DNA from: Leucosporidium creatinivorum
Lineage: Eukaryota > Basidiomycota > Microbotryomycetes > Leucosporidiales > Leucosporidiaceae
Assembly: GCA_001600635.1 (NCBI GenBank)
Contig: BCKL01000004.1
Span: 476,044 to 540,043 of the forward strand
DNA: 64,000 nt
Reading direction: 5' to 3'
Each line of letters begins with the position of its first letter. Positions within the stretch are counted from its first letter, which is position 1. The notes beneath the pieces were generated by a model that made no database searches, was not told the DNA's origin, and saw only the letters and a list, made by a program, of their open reading frames with translations. The position numbers and the translations under genes are program-made. This document shows positions 10,665 through 22,456 of the stretch, one piece after another.

Positions 10665-13600
10665 TCAGACCGAGTAGACGACGGTGAGACCCTGAGGGAA
10701 GTAGGAGAGGGTACCTGCGAGTCGAGGAAAGCGACCGGTCAGCTTGCTGTCGACGCCGAGAAGTCAGCTCGAGCAGACTCACCCTGCGCCATCATGTACT
10801 GCGAGCCGTAGGGAGGCTTGTTGTTGGAAATCCTACCGAGCTGACCGGGAGCACCAGCATCGCGGCGGAGGTCGCGCAACTTGAAGGTCTGCGAGCAACG
10901 GGAGCCGAGGAGAGTCAGCCTCCGAGTCGTTCGCGAAGGCCTCGAATAGACGGGTCTTGACTCACCTCCTTGACGAGCTCAACAGCAGCAAAGACGATGT
11001 AGGACTCGTGAGGGATGTCTGCGAGGTCAGGAGACAAGGATCAGCGCTGGAGTCGTCCTCGCCGAGCAGCGACGTCGACGAAAGGCTGAGAAGAGACTCA
11101 CTGGACTTCTTGAAGTAGCCGCCGAGGATGGGCTTGTAGCCGGCGATGTTGCGGGTAGGATCCACGGTGTCGGGCTTGGGAAAGGTGCCGGCGTCGCGCA
11201 TCGCCGAGGTCAAGTTGGCGTAGACGAGATCGTCCTTGTCGATCTGCACCGTCTGCCCTCCATCGGCGAGACGAGTCGCCTGCTGAGCCTTGCGCAGGAC
11301 ACCAGGGACGATCGGCGAGAGACGAAGCGCCTCCATGATGTAGGCCTGCGAGCGAGGAGGCCAGACGTCAGCGCTGCTCTCACCGGCGTTCGGGGACAGA
11401 ACACTCACAGCGATCCTCTGGTCGGAGGTGGGGTCGTTGAGGTTGGCCAAGCGGACCAAATCCCTGTACACGACTTCGTTATCGAGGTAGAAGTCGGTGA
11501 CGTTNGCAGCGACTGCGAGAGGTGAGGAAGTCGAGNCAGTCGTCGAGGCTCGGCGAAGCGCTAGCAGATGCACTGACCGTGAGCGATGTTGACCGAGGTG
11601 ATCAGAGCCGAGATGAGGAGGNTGGAGACGTCTTCGTGCTCGAGATTGCCCTTGTTGGCGTTGACCGTCGCGTAGAAGGCGCGAGCGAAGCCTGAGAGCG
11701 ACGAGTGCATGACGCCGACGCCCTTGACGAAGGCCTTGGCGTGCTCGGTGATGTGNTGAAGCGCCTCCTAGAGTGGTGGGTGGNCNTCAGCGCTGCTCTC
11801 AGCNGCANAGGCAGCNNANTCGAACTCACAGTGACCTGGCCGATGCCTGCGAGGCGCAACGAGACGATGTGGCCGAGNATGTGCGAGTACTCGGTGACGT
11901 TCTGGGGGAGANGANGTAGTGAGATNATAGTCGAGTCGTTATCATCGCTAAGAGCTCACCTNGCGAAGAGCGAAGCCATCCTTGGGCTCGAAGCTGCTCG
12001 GCGAAGGCGAAGGAGCAGGGAGGTCAGCACGGTTGAGGGCAAGAAGGGAGCGAATCATGACTCACTTNAGGTAGACGTAGGTGTAGCACTCGGAGAGCAT
12101 GCGGTAGAGGTCNTGCGCCGTGAAGAAGCCCTTCTTGGTCTCGGTCTTGAGAGGGATGCCGAACTGCTCGGCGACGAGGGTCATCGACGNGGGCTGCGNA
12201 GGCGAGGAAGGAGGAAGTCAGCATTGCCGCGCATGAAACAAGACGCTCCACTCACCACGTAGACGTCGCGAAGGATGTTGAGGTGCTTCGAGCCCGTCTC
12301 GTAGCCCCACGACTGAGCCTCGATCCTCCTCCTCGCATCGACGGTGAGCCACTGAGAGACCTGACCCTGCCAGGCGTCGGGGAAGAGGCCGAGGTTGAGA
12401 GCGTCGGTTCCCGTGCGGTGAACATCGGGACTCTTCTCGGCCTTGACGTGCCACTTGTCGAAGAGGGGAATCTCGGTGCTCGGCGCGGCGATCACCTCCT
12501 GCTCGTTCTGGCAGCCGTAGACGCCATGGTAGGTACTCCTGTCTCCGAGCACGGCCTTGCACGCGTCGAAGGTGTGCACGGGCTTGATCGTCTGGCGGCG
12601 AGGAGCGTTGACGCCGAGAGGGCAGGCGAGATCGTACTGGCGCTTGATGCCGAGCTTGCCGAGGATGTCGTCGGTCGTCGAAGGGATCGAGAAGGGGAAG
12701 AGGGCGTACGCCGAGTTGAAGGTGTAGCACTCGGGGAAGACGCGCATGAGGAGCTGTGTCGAGGTGGAGGCAGAGGTAAGCCTTCGCTCGACCGAGTCGC
12801 GCGCTCTCTCGAGTCCTAGCTCACCTTGCCCATCACTCCACCGAAGCTGCCGCCCTCGAGGTCGGGGGTGAGCTCCTCAAACTGGTAGACGGTGAAGTTG
12901 TTGGCGTTCATGCTGTTGGTGGAGCGAAGCGAGTCAGCGCCGAGTCGGCGGGGGAGCGCCGAACGCCGAGCTCACTCCTGGCAGAACTGTGTAGTGAGAT
13001 GCTCGGTCAGCGCTCTGTAGGCGATCACAGCGCATGACGAGTAGCTCACGTAGCGGTCTCCGCGAACGAGAGCCGCAGCGTCGCTCAAGATGGCACCTGC
13101 GAGGGGGCGAGGAGTCGGTCAGCCTCAGCCTCTCGGCTCGGTCGACAAGGAGAGCTCACGTGAGACGGTGTAGCCAGGTCCGAGGCCACTTCCGGGCATG
13201 CTAGGCTTGGCCTCTTCAGCGAGCAGGCCGGGGAAGACTGAGTTGCGGAGGAGGGAGGTCAGCTAGCGCCCACGCCGAGTATCGAATGCGACTCACGCTC
13301 CATGTTGTCGACGTGGGTGTAGAGCCTGCTGGCGATCTTGACGATCTCGGGATCCGAGTTCCACTCTGAGTGAGTTGAGGGTAGGTGAGAAGAGCAGGGG
13401 TCGACGCCGAGAGGGGGGAAAGAGAGGAAGGCGAGTCAGCGAGAGCTACGCACACGACCACACTCTGATACCGACACTCACGCTTGAACTCGGTGAACTG
13501 CTCGAGGCCGAGGAACTTGCGGAACTCGTTGAGGGAGCAGGTGCCCCAGGTCGAGCGAGCAGCGATGATTCCCATCATGTCGATGATGCGCATGGCCGAG

Positions 13601-16169
13601 GGAGAGCCTGTAGCGTAGGTGTGGGGTCAGCTCGCGAGCCATGTCGCTCTCCAAGACGATGAACAACTCACCACGAGCCTTGAAGGCGCCAGCGACGTGC
13701 TTGGTCGCGTCCGAGAGGATGTTGACCAAGTCCTTGTCGTCAAAGTAGCCGTCACTCTTGCGCTTGANGCCGGGGATGTTCCACTGTTCGTCGNGAGAGG
13801 GTGTCAGCTCGCTTCGGAGTGGAAAGACTCATCACAGCTCACCTTCTTGACGTCGTTGCCTGCGCCGAGGAGGGAGAGGTCAGCCTCGGCGATCGCAAAG
13901 AGGCGCAGAGAAGGACTCGGAGCTCACCCATCGCCTTGGTCATGTTGTTGTAGACGACGAAGAAGTCGGCCTCGGTGTAGTCGACGGGAGCCTTGCCCCT
14001 AGGACCCCACTTCTTCATCTCGGCCTCGATCCACTGCTCGTCTTGCTTCGAGACGGCGGCGTGCCAGCGGTAGAGGCTGTAGGTGAAGTGTCAGCGAGGT
14101 GTGTAGCTCAATAGAGCAGCTAGACTCACATGTTGAACTCGATAGCGACGGCGTTGCCGACTCCACGAGGGAAAGGGCCTTGGAGAGGCGGCCTGATGAC
14201 TCCCGTCGGCACCAGCGACCAGAGCGAGTTGGAGCGGTTGATATTGAGGATAACCCTAATATAATCTATCCCGCCGTTAACGAGGTGGTCAGCTTCAGGG
14301 TCCAGAAAGCGAGCAAAGAGCGACGACCGAAAAACGAGGCTCGGCGATGGCTCTCAGCTCGGCTCGCGACTACTTCGCTAGGCTGCTTAGGCAAGGAGAC
14401 GAAAGGAAAGCTAGATAGGACCCTTACCTTGGAAGATAACATTCCTGTAGGTGAGTATGAGAGGAGCAGAGCAGCGAGGCGAGACAGCAAGCGAGTCGAG
14501 AGAGCAAGTCGGGGAAGAACGAAGCGACAGGGAAGGGAGGAAGGAAGTAGATGCACCAGTTCAGCTCACGATCTCCTCTTCACTGAGAGTAAAAGTCAAC
14601 CGAACTCACAAGAACCAACCACAGTTGACGAGCCTCGCCGTCTGGAAGAGATCCTCATCCTGCTGCACGAGGCCCTTGGGATCCTTCTCGAACGCCTGCT
14701 TGTAGGCGACGACGTCGGGGTGGTCCTGAGAGTAGTTGGCCTCGTACATAACTTGAGGCTTGCGAGGAGGCTTGGCGGTGAAGCGGTCGCCTTCGTTGAT
14801 CGCCAAGAGCTTCTCGGCGATGAGGTTGTGGTTGCCTGCGGGCGTGGGAGAGGCGCGCGGCGAGCTCAGCGAGGTGTATAGAGGTAGGTAGATAGTAGCT
14901 GGCTCTACTCACGAGTGAAGACGACGGCCAAGGTGGTGACGGCGGCGGGCATGAGGAAGAGACGGTTCGCCGAGACGACGTCGGGGTACATCAAGCCGGC
15001 CTTGCCCGTGCGAACCTCGTTCTGCTCGGCTTGGTTGTTGCCCTGTAGTAAAGGGAGGTGTTAGAGCACTCCTCTGCAGCGGAACGGTTGAGCAGACTCA
15101 CGTAGATGATGCTCAAGTCGAGGTAAGAGGAAGCCTCGTTGATGTTAGGGTCGACCATCGACGTCTGGAAGCACGAGTGGCTGTATGGGAGTTCGTGAGA
15201 AGGTCAGCGCGGACTCTACCTCGCACTCAAGACTATCTACCTACATGATGGTCGTCGCAAAGTTGAAGAGCAACGACGAGATGCCGCTCGGGTGGGGGGC
15301 AAACTCATCCCTCTTGAGCAATGCGTCAAAGAGGGTTCCAGGGTCGGGAAGGTCAGGAGGAAGAGGGTGCATGGGAGGGACCGAGCGAGCGTAGGCCGTG
15401 TTGGCGGCGCCGAGCAGCTCATCCCAGGGACTGTTGCCCGAGCCGTCGGCCTTGCGGTAGCGGTTGGAGCCGACGTAGGCGACGGGAGGGTGACTCAAGT
15501 CCGCCCAGAGGAAGCGGATGAGAGTGTTTGTAAGCGAGTTGCCGATGACCGAGTTCTGTAGGTGAGAAGCGCGGCGAGAGTCAGTCGGTGCGAGCGAGCG
15601 AGGGAGTCGAGCTCGGCGATGAGGCTACTCACAGGCGGCAAGGTGCTGAGCATGACGACGACCTCCTCGAGAAGCAGCTTCCTATCATCCAAGCCACCCT
15701 CCCTGGCAGACTCGAGTCCTTGGATGGCGCCCGAGAGCATGACGAGAGCATCTTTGCCGAGAGACGAAGGTCAGCTCGGTCGAAGCTGTAGGCGATTCAC
15801 ACTCACCCTGAACAAGCGTTCCCTGACTCATCTGAGTCATGACCGTCTTGAAGAGGTCCATCTGAGGCTCGGGGTCGCTAGGAGCCTGCACAAACTGCTG
15901 CGAGAGGCGGTCGGGCGCCGAAGGGGTCTTGCGAATCCAGCTCTCGGCGTAGCTGATGACCTGCAGCAGAGAGTCAGCTCTATGCTCCTCGACTCCTGTA
16001 CAGTTATATGAGCACTCACATTGCCCGCGATGGCGAGAGGGACCTTCGTCACCCTCTCGACCGCCCACTGCGAGGTGAGGAAGAACTCCTTGGGCGCGGG
16101 AGGGTACCTGTAGTGCTCGGTGTGAGGGGTGGGGCCAGGGGGAGCGTAGACGACGCGTGCAGAGGCCAT
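10665..16169 (-). CDS. Psi-factor-producing oxygenase / linoleate diol synthase-like heme peroxidase fused to P450-like domain
   Basis: Fungal fatty-acid dioxygenase (Ppo/LDS family) that makes hydroperoxy- and dihydroxy-oleic or linoleic acids used as developmental signals. It is built from about twenty small exons. The N-terminus (MASARVVYAPPG, 16169) leads into a cyclooxygenase-like peroxidase domain: HSCFQTS with the probable distal histidine, NEASSYLDLSIIYGNNQAEQ, then RNHNLIAEKL. The catalytic tyrosine and proximal histidine sit in YRWHA (14061-14072 on the reverse strand). A 17-nt micro-exon (14428-14444) restores NVIFQDYIRVILNINR. The C-terminal half is P450-like with the K-helix ExxR as EALR (11322-11333), then RNIAGYKPILGGYFKKS and VELVKETFKLRDLRR. 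The cysteine expected at the heme loop is absent, as in PpoC-type enzymes, so the second reaction (hydroperoxide isomerisation) is probably lost. Nearly all ambiguous bases of the window lie here. Start and stop are clear; internal exon edges near the Ns are approximate. Confidence 0.85.
14124..14370 (-). repeat. Parental copy of the duplicated oxygenase exon/intron segment
   Basis: This segment of the oxygenase gene (one exon and most of the preceding intron) is repeated almost exactly at 10048-10294. The match ends abruptly inside the intron at GGCTCGCGAC. Here it is joined to the upstream micro-exon and the rest of the gene, so it is the functional copy. Confidence 0.85.
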
Positions 16170-17079
16170 TCTGAGAAGAGGTAAAGGTGTAGGGGAGTAG
16201 GGCGAGGTAGTGGTGGGAGAGCAAGCCTGATTTCACGCCGAGCTTTCCAACTCGGCCCTCCAGCCGAGCTCGCCTCATCTCGCCTCGCGCTCATTGGCTC
16301 GCTTCTTCTGCAGCGAGCTCTCGTGCAGCTGAGTGTTTAAGTATCAAGCCAGCAGCGTGGCCGCCGCTCACGAGCATAGACGACGCCTGTCTACCGCTAA
16401 GGAGACGAGCGAGAGGCGAATTTCGCAGCGAGCTCGGCGCTGTCGGTGGCTGCAGCTCTATTGAGGGGTCCTGCTGAGCTACGAGTAGTCTCGAGCTACA
16501 GAGTAAAGCCACTGGCTATCATGCGAGCTCTCCCCGATTCCTCAAGGCTCTACAGCAGAGCGCCAGAAGCGAGCTCGGCGATGATCCTTCGCGGCGCTCT
16601 GCCCCAACGAGTCGGCCTCACGATCAACGAGAGTTCGGAGAGGATGAAATCTGAGCAATTAGTGCTCTTGACACCCTGCACTGAGCGTACACGATGCTGA
16701 TGAGCTGCTACAGGGTGCACAAGGGCTTCGAAGGGCTTCGGAGATGAGTTGCGGAACGGTCGAGAGCAGCTCGAGGCAGGAGACAGAGTGCAGAGTTCGG
16801 ACCGAGGTTTATTCCTCCTCCAGACCATTGCTACCGAACTGCACTGGCAGTGGCCCCTTCGACTCGGGGCTGCCAAAGCGAGAGCGCCTCGAAGTACGGC
16901 TTGCTCCCTTCCATATCACTCGTCTTGTTCACGACACCTTAGCAGCGCCACAAAGAACCTCCACCCGACTACACAGAGCTCGTCTTCTGTTCTCTGCTCG
17001 ACTCCATCTTCACCGCGCCCACAGACCTCCACCCGCACTTCAGCCGCTCGTCTGAGCCGCTACACGCCATCGGAGGACA
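16170..17079. other. Divergent intergenic region between the oxygenase and WSS1
   Basis: No exon of a recognisable protein is seen. The stretch is the shared upstream region of two genes reading outward (starts at 16169 and 17080). GAGCTCGGCG motifs occur (near 16432 and 16572), as elsewhere in introns and promoters of this window. The pyrimidine-rich, CAC-rich stretch at 16915-17065 is a plausible WSS1 5' UTR. Confidence 0.4.
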
Positions 17080-19010
17080 ATGCCTGTTGGGCACTTGAGG
17101 ATCAACAACCCGGTGGAGATGCCTGTGAGCTTTTCGCACCTCCTCATACGCCCGCGCTGGAGCAGAACAGCTCGAGAGAGGTCTGACCGTCGCTCCTGCA
17201 CCGCGCAGAACCCCGCCATCAACTTCATCCGCGCCTTGCCCGGATACGACGACCATGATGAGGTAAGTGCAGCTGGCCTGTAGCGCTGTAAGGCGACACC
17301 AGAGATGGCAGTCGCGCCAGGACGCGCCCGAGCTGAGGAGCGGCGTAGCTGTCTAGCATCTCGCACTTCGTGCATCTCGCTTACCCCTTTGGTCTCCTCT
17401 ACCACAGGCTCTGAAGATTCTCGAAGCTATCGCAGCGCAGTTCAAGCCCATCATGAAGCTCTGGGGGATGGGAGTGAATGCATTCAACGAGCACGAGTGG
17501 AACCCTCGTGCGTGCTCTCCTGCAGTTCCAGCTCACATCATACAGACGAGAAGTCTCGTCTAGAGTGACCGCGCTGTCCCCCGTCCTGGTCCCAGCTCGC
17601 TAACCTCAGCTCGGCGTTGGCCATCCCCTTCGCGCAGAGTTCGCTGGTCGCAACTGGAATGGCGGAGAGACCATCGAGATTGTCCTGCGCAGACCCGACG
17701 GATCCTTGTACGTCGCTTCACCAACTAGCCGCTCGATCAGCAAGCTGACCGCCTCTCTCCTGCTCGGCGCTCAGCGCTCCCTACCAGTTCCTCATCTACG
17801 TGATGTGCCATGAACTGGCTCACATCAAGGAGATGAACCACGCGCACGACTTTCAGAAGATCAACAAGCGCATCAGGGAGCAGGTGTCGGTGCTGCGTGC
17901 CAAGGGCTACTTCGGCGATGGTTTCTGGTCGGCGGGCAAGAGCCTCGAATACGAGGGAGCGAAGGTCCCTTATGGCGAGGATGCTCCCATGTTCACCTGG
18001 TGAGTCTTGGCCACTTTGTACTCGGGACTCGACGCTGACCTCGCCCCCCTTCTCCCTTCTCCCCTTCGCAGCGCCGGCGCCAACACGACGAGGAGGAAGC
18101 GTCAACGCGTCGCTGTCGGCGCGCCCAAGCCTAGGGCTGCTCGTGGCTCTGCCAAGCTCGGCAAGACGGGGCGGCAGACGGCCATCGCCCCGAAGGCCGG
18201 AAGCCGAGTCAACAGGCTCGGCGCCTTCGAGGGCGACGGTCAGCAGCTCAGCACGGATCCGGACCAGAGCAGCTTCAGGTGAGCTGCAGTCTTCTAGTAT
18301 TCGTCTGGGCTAGCGCTCATCATGTCCTGCACTACTCTAGGCGTCGTACCCAGTCCAACGCCGCCCGCGAAGCCCGCGCTATGGCCATGGAGAAGCGCCT
18401 TGCCGACGAGAAGGCCGAGAGAGCCCGTCTCGCCGGAGACCACAAGCTCAAGCTAGAGGAGTACGTCAAGGTCAAGCCCGAGCCCATCGACGACTACCGC
18501 GATGGCGCGCACGACGATGGCCTCCAGTACGAGGACCCCGAGGCCGAGGTCTCGGATGACGAGAGGCGCTATTTGCAGAGGGAGATGGAGGAGATGGACG
18601 ACGACGAGTGTTTGATTGTTACGGGCGGGGGAGCGGTGGCTTCGGGATCGCGATCGAAGAAGCGCGACAAGTCGAACAGCTCGGCTAAGGCTTCGTCGTC
18701 GTCGTCGAAGGGCAAGGCGAAGGCCAGCTCGTCCAAGTCGAACGGTGCGCTTCCCTACCTGTTCCGATCGTGCGCGCGCTGACTCCGCATTACAGGCAAG
18801 CGCGCCCTCTCCTCCGACTCGGAGCAAGATCTCCCCCCTCCCTCGAAGCTCGGCAAGAGCAACAAGTCCAAATCCAAGGCCTCGCCCACCGCCGCCGCCG
18901 CCTCCTCCTCCTCGAAGAGCAGCAGCAGCAAGAAGTCGACCGCCAAGTCCAACGGCAAGGGCAAGGAGAAGGGGATGACAGTTCTCACCATTGACTCGGA
19001 TAGCGATTGA
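17080..19010 (+). CDS. WSS1: WLM-domain DNA-protein crosslink repair metalloprotease (Wss1 family)
   Basis: A SUMO-linked protease that cuts proteins crosslinked to DNA. Exon 1 (MPVGHLRINNPVEMP) joins NPAINFIRALPGYDD, then ALKILEAIAAQFKPIM and EFAGRNWNGGETIEIVLR, typical of the WLM domain. The zinc site is HELAHIKEMNH, i.e. HExxH plus five residues plus H, near 17810-17842. It is followed by HDFQKINKRI and the family motif GYFGDGFWSAG. The C-terminal half is basic and Ser/Lys-rich with low complexity. It holds two likely SUMO-interacting motifs: ECLIVT after an acidic run, and the terminal VLTI followed by DSDSD. The C-terminal half also carries KPRAARGSAK-type basic patches that could bind DNA. 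The start is the first ATG that keeps the first domain in frame. The gene diverges from the oxygenase and converges on the AP180 gene. Confidence 0.93.
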
Positions 19011-19299
19011 GCGAGTGAGGAGGAAGGAGGACGTGCTTGGAGTCGAGTTCAGTCGTGCGAGTCGAGATGTAGCTTGCCTGTCTGTCGTAAATACACAGGT
19101 TTTCAGTCGCGCCGGTCTGTCACGCGAGACCGCGAATCGGGAGCTCGCTTCGCTGCTCGGCGCTCGTTCGTGACCTGCTTCATCTCATTCATTGCCCACT
19201 CACTACCCTCCCACGCTAAAGGCCAAGCGAGAATACGAAAACGACCCGAAAGAACAACTACAGAACCATATAAGACTCCCTGCCTCTCTCTCCTCTCGC

Positions 19300-22200
19300 T
19301 CAAATCAAGCTTCCCCCTCCCCCCCCGCCCCCTCCTCCGAACGACGCCTGCCCAAACGCACTAGTAGGCTGGAATCCCGTCCTCTGCGGCGTCAGACCAC
19401 CTTGCACTCCTCCAGCGGCGAAGGGAGAGGGCGATCCCGTAGGCTGACCGCTTAACGACCCATTGAGAGGGGGAAGGACCGATCCCGCTCGGAAGGGGTT
19501 GAATCCCGTAGGCTGGGCCGACAGCGGCGCGGGCGATGAGGAGGAGGGTATGAAGGAGGAAGAGGAGTTGGTGTTGGTGTTGAGCGGTGGGAGCGAAGCG
19601 GAGGAGAACGCCGACCCTCCTCCGGAGGAGGGGGGAGCGCCGAACTCGTCGGCCAGTTTGGAGCCGAAGGAAGAGGTCGGCTGGAAGGGCTTCATCGTGG
19701 AGCCGCCGAAGCCTGTCGGCTGTGTCGTCAGAGGCGCGGGTGAGGAAGGGGAGGAGAAGGAGGAGAAGGGCGGGAGGGAAGCCGAGGAGGAGGGAGGAGG
19801 AGGAGGATGGCCGTTGATGGTCGCTGCGCCTGAGGAGCCGCCATGCCCGTTGCCGTTGGAGGAGAAGGCAAACTCGCTCCCAATGCTGGCCATCATTCCG
19901 CCCGTCTTGCTCTGCGTGAGCGGCGGCGCGGGGGACTGCTGCTGGGGTTGTTGGCCGCCGAAGATGGAGGAGAAGGCGTCAGGCTGCTGTTGCGGCTGCT
20001 GAGGTGCCTGCTGCTGCTGTTGCTGAGCCTGCTGCTGCTGTGCAAACGCCCCCATCGCATTCATACTCGGCTGCACCTGCTTCGGCGGCTCAAACTGAGG
20101 CAACACCGTCCCCGGCGCGGGAGCGAAGGGGTTCCTCGCTCCCGTCTTTTGGGAGACGAGAGGTGCTGGTGTTGGTGCGGGAGGGGCGGAGGAGGAGAAG
20201 GGGGAGGAAACTCGGTTCGGCGCGAAAGGAGAGGAGGGGGGAGGGGGTTGCGGGAAGCCGGTGGGCTGGGAGACGAGGTTGCCGAAGGGTGAGGGGGAAG
20301 GGGGTTGCTGCTGTTGCTGAGGTTGCTGCTGAGGTTGACCGAACGGTGGTCCTCCGCCGCCATTGCCGAACGCGCCCATCCCAGTCGGCTGCGACACCAT
20401 CTGCTGCTGCCCAAACGGTCCCGCCGGCATCTGCGGCACAGGCGGTACTCCTCCCGCTCCTCCAATCGAGAACGCTCCTTGACCGAACGGCGACCCCCCT
20501 CCTCCCCCGCCGGTCATCATCATGCTCTGCCGGAAGGGGTTCGGCCCTCCCGTCATCTGCTGCTGCAGCTGCTGTTGCTGTGGGAAGCCCGTCTGCTGCT
20601 GCTGAAGCTGCATCGGGAATCCCGTCTGCTGCGGCTGCATGCCCATGCCGAAGGGGTTGGGCGCGCCTCCAAAGGGGGAAGGCATGCCCGTCATCTGAGG
20701 CTGGAAGGGCATGCCCGTCATCTGCTGTTGGAGGAACGGGTTCGGAGCGGCGCCGAATCCAGTCTGTTGAGGAGGGAGGAAGAATTGTGCGCCGGGCGTG
20801 GGGGATTGCGCGAACATGGGTTGTTGGGCCGCTTCGATGGATTCGAAGAAGTCGGTGAAGGAGGCGGGGTTGGTCGGTGCAGCTGCTGAGGTGGAGGAAC
20901 TGGAGGGTGCGGCGGTGGAGGATGAGTTGTTGGAGGTGGAGGCGGCGGGAGTGGAGGTGGTGGCGGCTGGGGCTGGGAAAGGGTCAGGAGCGTCAGCTTG
21001 ATGCTCGGCGAAGGGAAGACAGGCAGCGCACCCTTCGAAGGAGCCCCTCCATCTGCTATCCGCTTGTTCTCCTTGTACTCCTTCCTGTTGGTCTCAAAGT
21101 TGGGGTCGTTGAGGTATTCCTCGAGCGATCCAGCTAGGGAGACGGGCGCCTGTGCATCTCGGCGGCGGGTCAGCTTCGCTTTCCCGACAGCAAGTCGAGC
21201 TAGAGAGCAGCGATTGACTCACATGCTTGAGGTTGGGGATTTGGATATGCGTGACGTTCTGCAGCTTCTTGGCGATGCCGAGGTAGGCGACGACCTTCTC
21301 CGTATCGCGGCAGAAGGTCTTGTAGATCTTGAGGGCCGTAGTAGCGTCTACATGGGACATCTCGAAGTAGTGCTCTGTGCGTCGAGCAAGCAAGGTCAGC
21401 TTCAAGCGGAAGAGGAGAGTGGGGGGAGAGGAAACGAACCGAGGACGTTGATCACTCCTTCGTTGACGGCGGTGAAGAGGACGAGAAGGTCTTTGACGAG
21501 GAAGCGGAGAGCCGTCATCGAGACTTCGTCGTCCACGTCGTCGGTGTAGAACTGTGATCGGTCGAAGGAGGAGAGGAGAGCAAGGGTCAGCTCGGCGCCG
21601 AACAGGGATCCGACTCGCTCGTCGCTAGCCGACAGAGACTACGACGAGCACAAGATAGCCCTACCTTGGACTCCACCAACGCCGCAATCATCCTCTGCAC
21701 CTCCCTCGTCTCCCGCAACAGCCCTCCCTCGACCTTCAACCCCCTCAGCCTACTCGCCGCCCTGCGATCGCTCTTATCCCTGATGACGTCCCTCTTGATA
21801 TTACTATAACTCTTGATCCTCGCCGCGAGGTAATGGCCGTATGCCGAGATGTTTGGCGCCTCGTGCGCGGAGAGAGTGAGCGAGAGGGAGGAGGAAGCGA
21901 GGTAGGAGAAGGTCGGCTCGAGGGAGCCGGCACGGAGGAGTTGGTGCAGGACTATGAGGGATTTGAAGACGACCTGTTGGTGTGTTGGTGGGTGGGTTAG
22001 CAGGGCTGTAGGGCGGTAGAGAGAGGGGAAAGGCCGGCGTACGGTGGTGTTGGAGTCTCTGAGCCTAGTAGACAGGGTCCTGACAATTTCCTGTAGCGCT
22101 CCATCTTGGTTGAAAGTAGCTTGGACAATGGGGTCGATGTACTGTGGTAGGACGTCAGAGGATCAGCGCAAGTCCACTCTGGTCCAGTGCGTGCTCGTCG

Positions 22201-22456
22201 TCAACCTCGGTGAGCGGGGCGGGCGAGATGAGAGGGGGCGATGGTCGAGTACAGCAGTACAGTAAGTCGATAGTGATCCTAGAAAGATGCTGCTGTAGCA
22301 GTTGAACGAGGTGGATGACGATGCGGAGGCTACTCCGGCCGATGCGCTGCTGCCCCTCCCACTTGAGCTGTAAGAGAGTAGAGGACGTACCTTTGCTTTT
22401 GGAGGAGCACGCTTTGGCTTGGTAGCGAGCTGTACCGTTTTAGCTAGGTTGCTCAT
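19300..22456 (-). CDS. YAP1801: Clathrin adaptor of the AP180/CALM family (ANTH domain, Yap1801-like)
   Basis: A phosphoinositide- and clathrin-binding endocytic adaptor acting at the plasma membrane. The N-terminal exons encode an ANTH domain: MSNLAKTVQLATKPKRAPPKAK, YIDPIVQATFN, VFKSLIVLHQLLR, ISAYGHYLAARIKSYSN and EHYFEMSHVDATTALKIYK. An intron of about 58 nt near 20982-21040 puts the ANTH part in frame with the long last exon (20817-19300). That exon is a Gln/Pro/Gly-rich tail with several NPF motifs (PNPFLQQ, PNPFGMG, PNPFRQS, RNPFAPA, FNPFRAG), the classic ligands of EH domains in Pan1/Ede1-type proteins. It also has about fourteen LxxQxTG-like motifs, the target consensus of Ark1/Prk1 kinases. 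The start at 22456 is the first Met before the ANTH domain. The gene diverges from SGF73. Confidence 0.92.
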
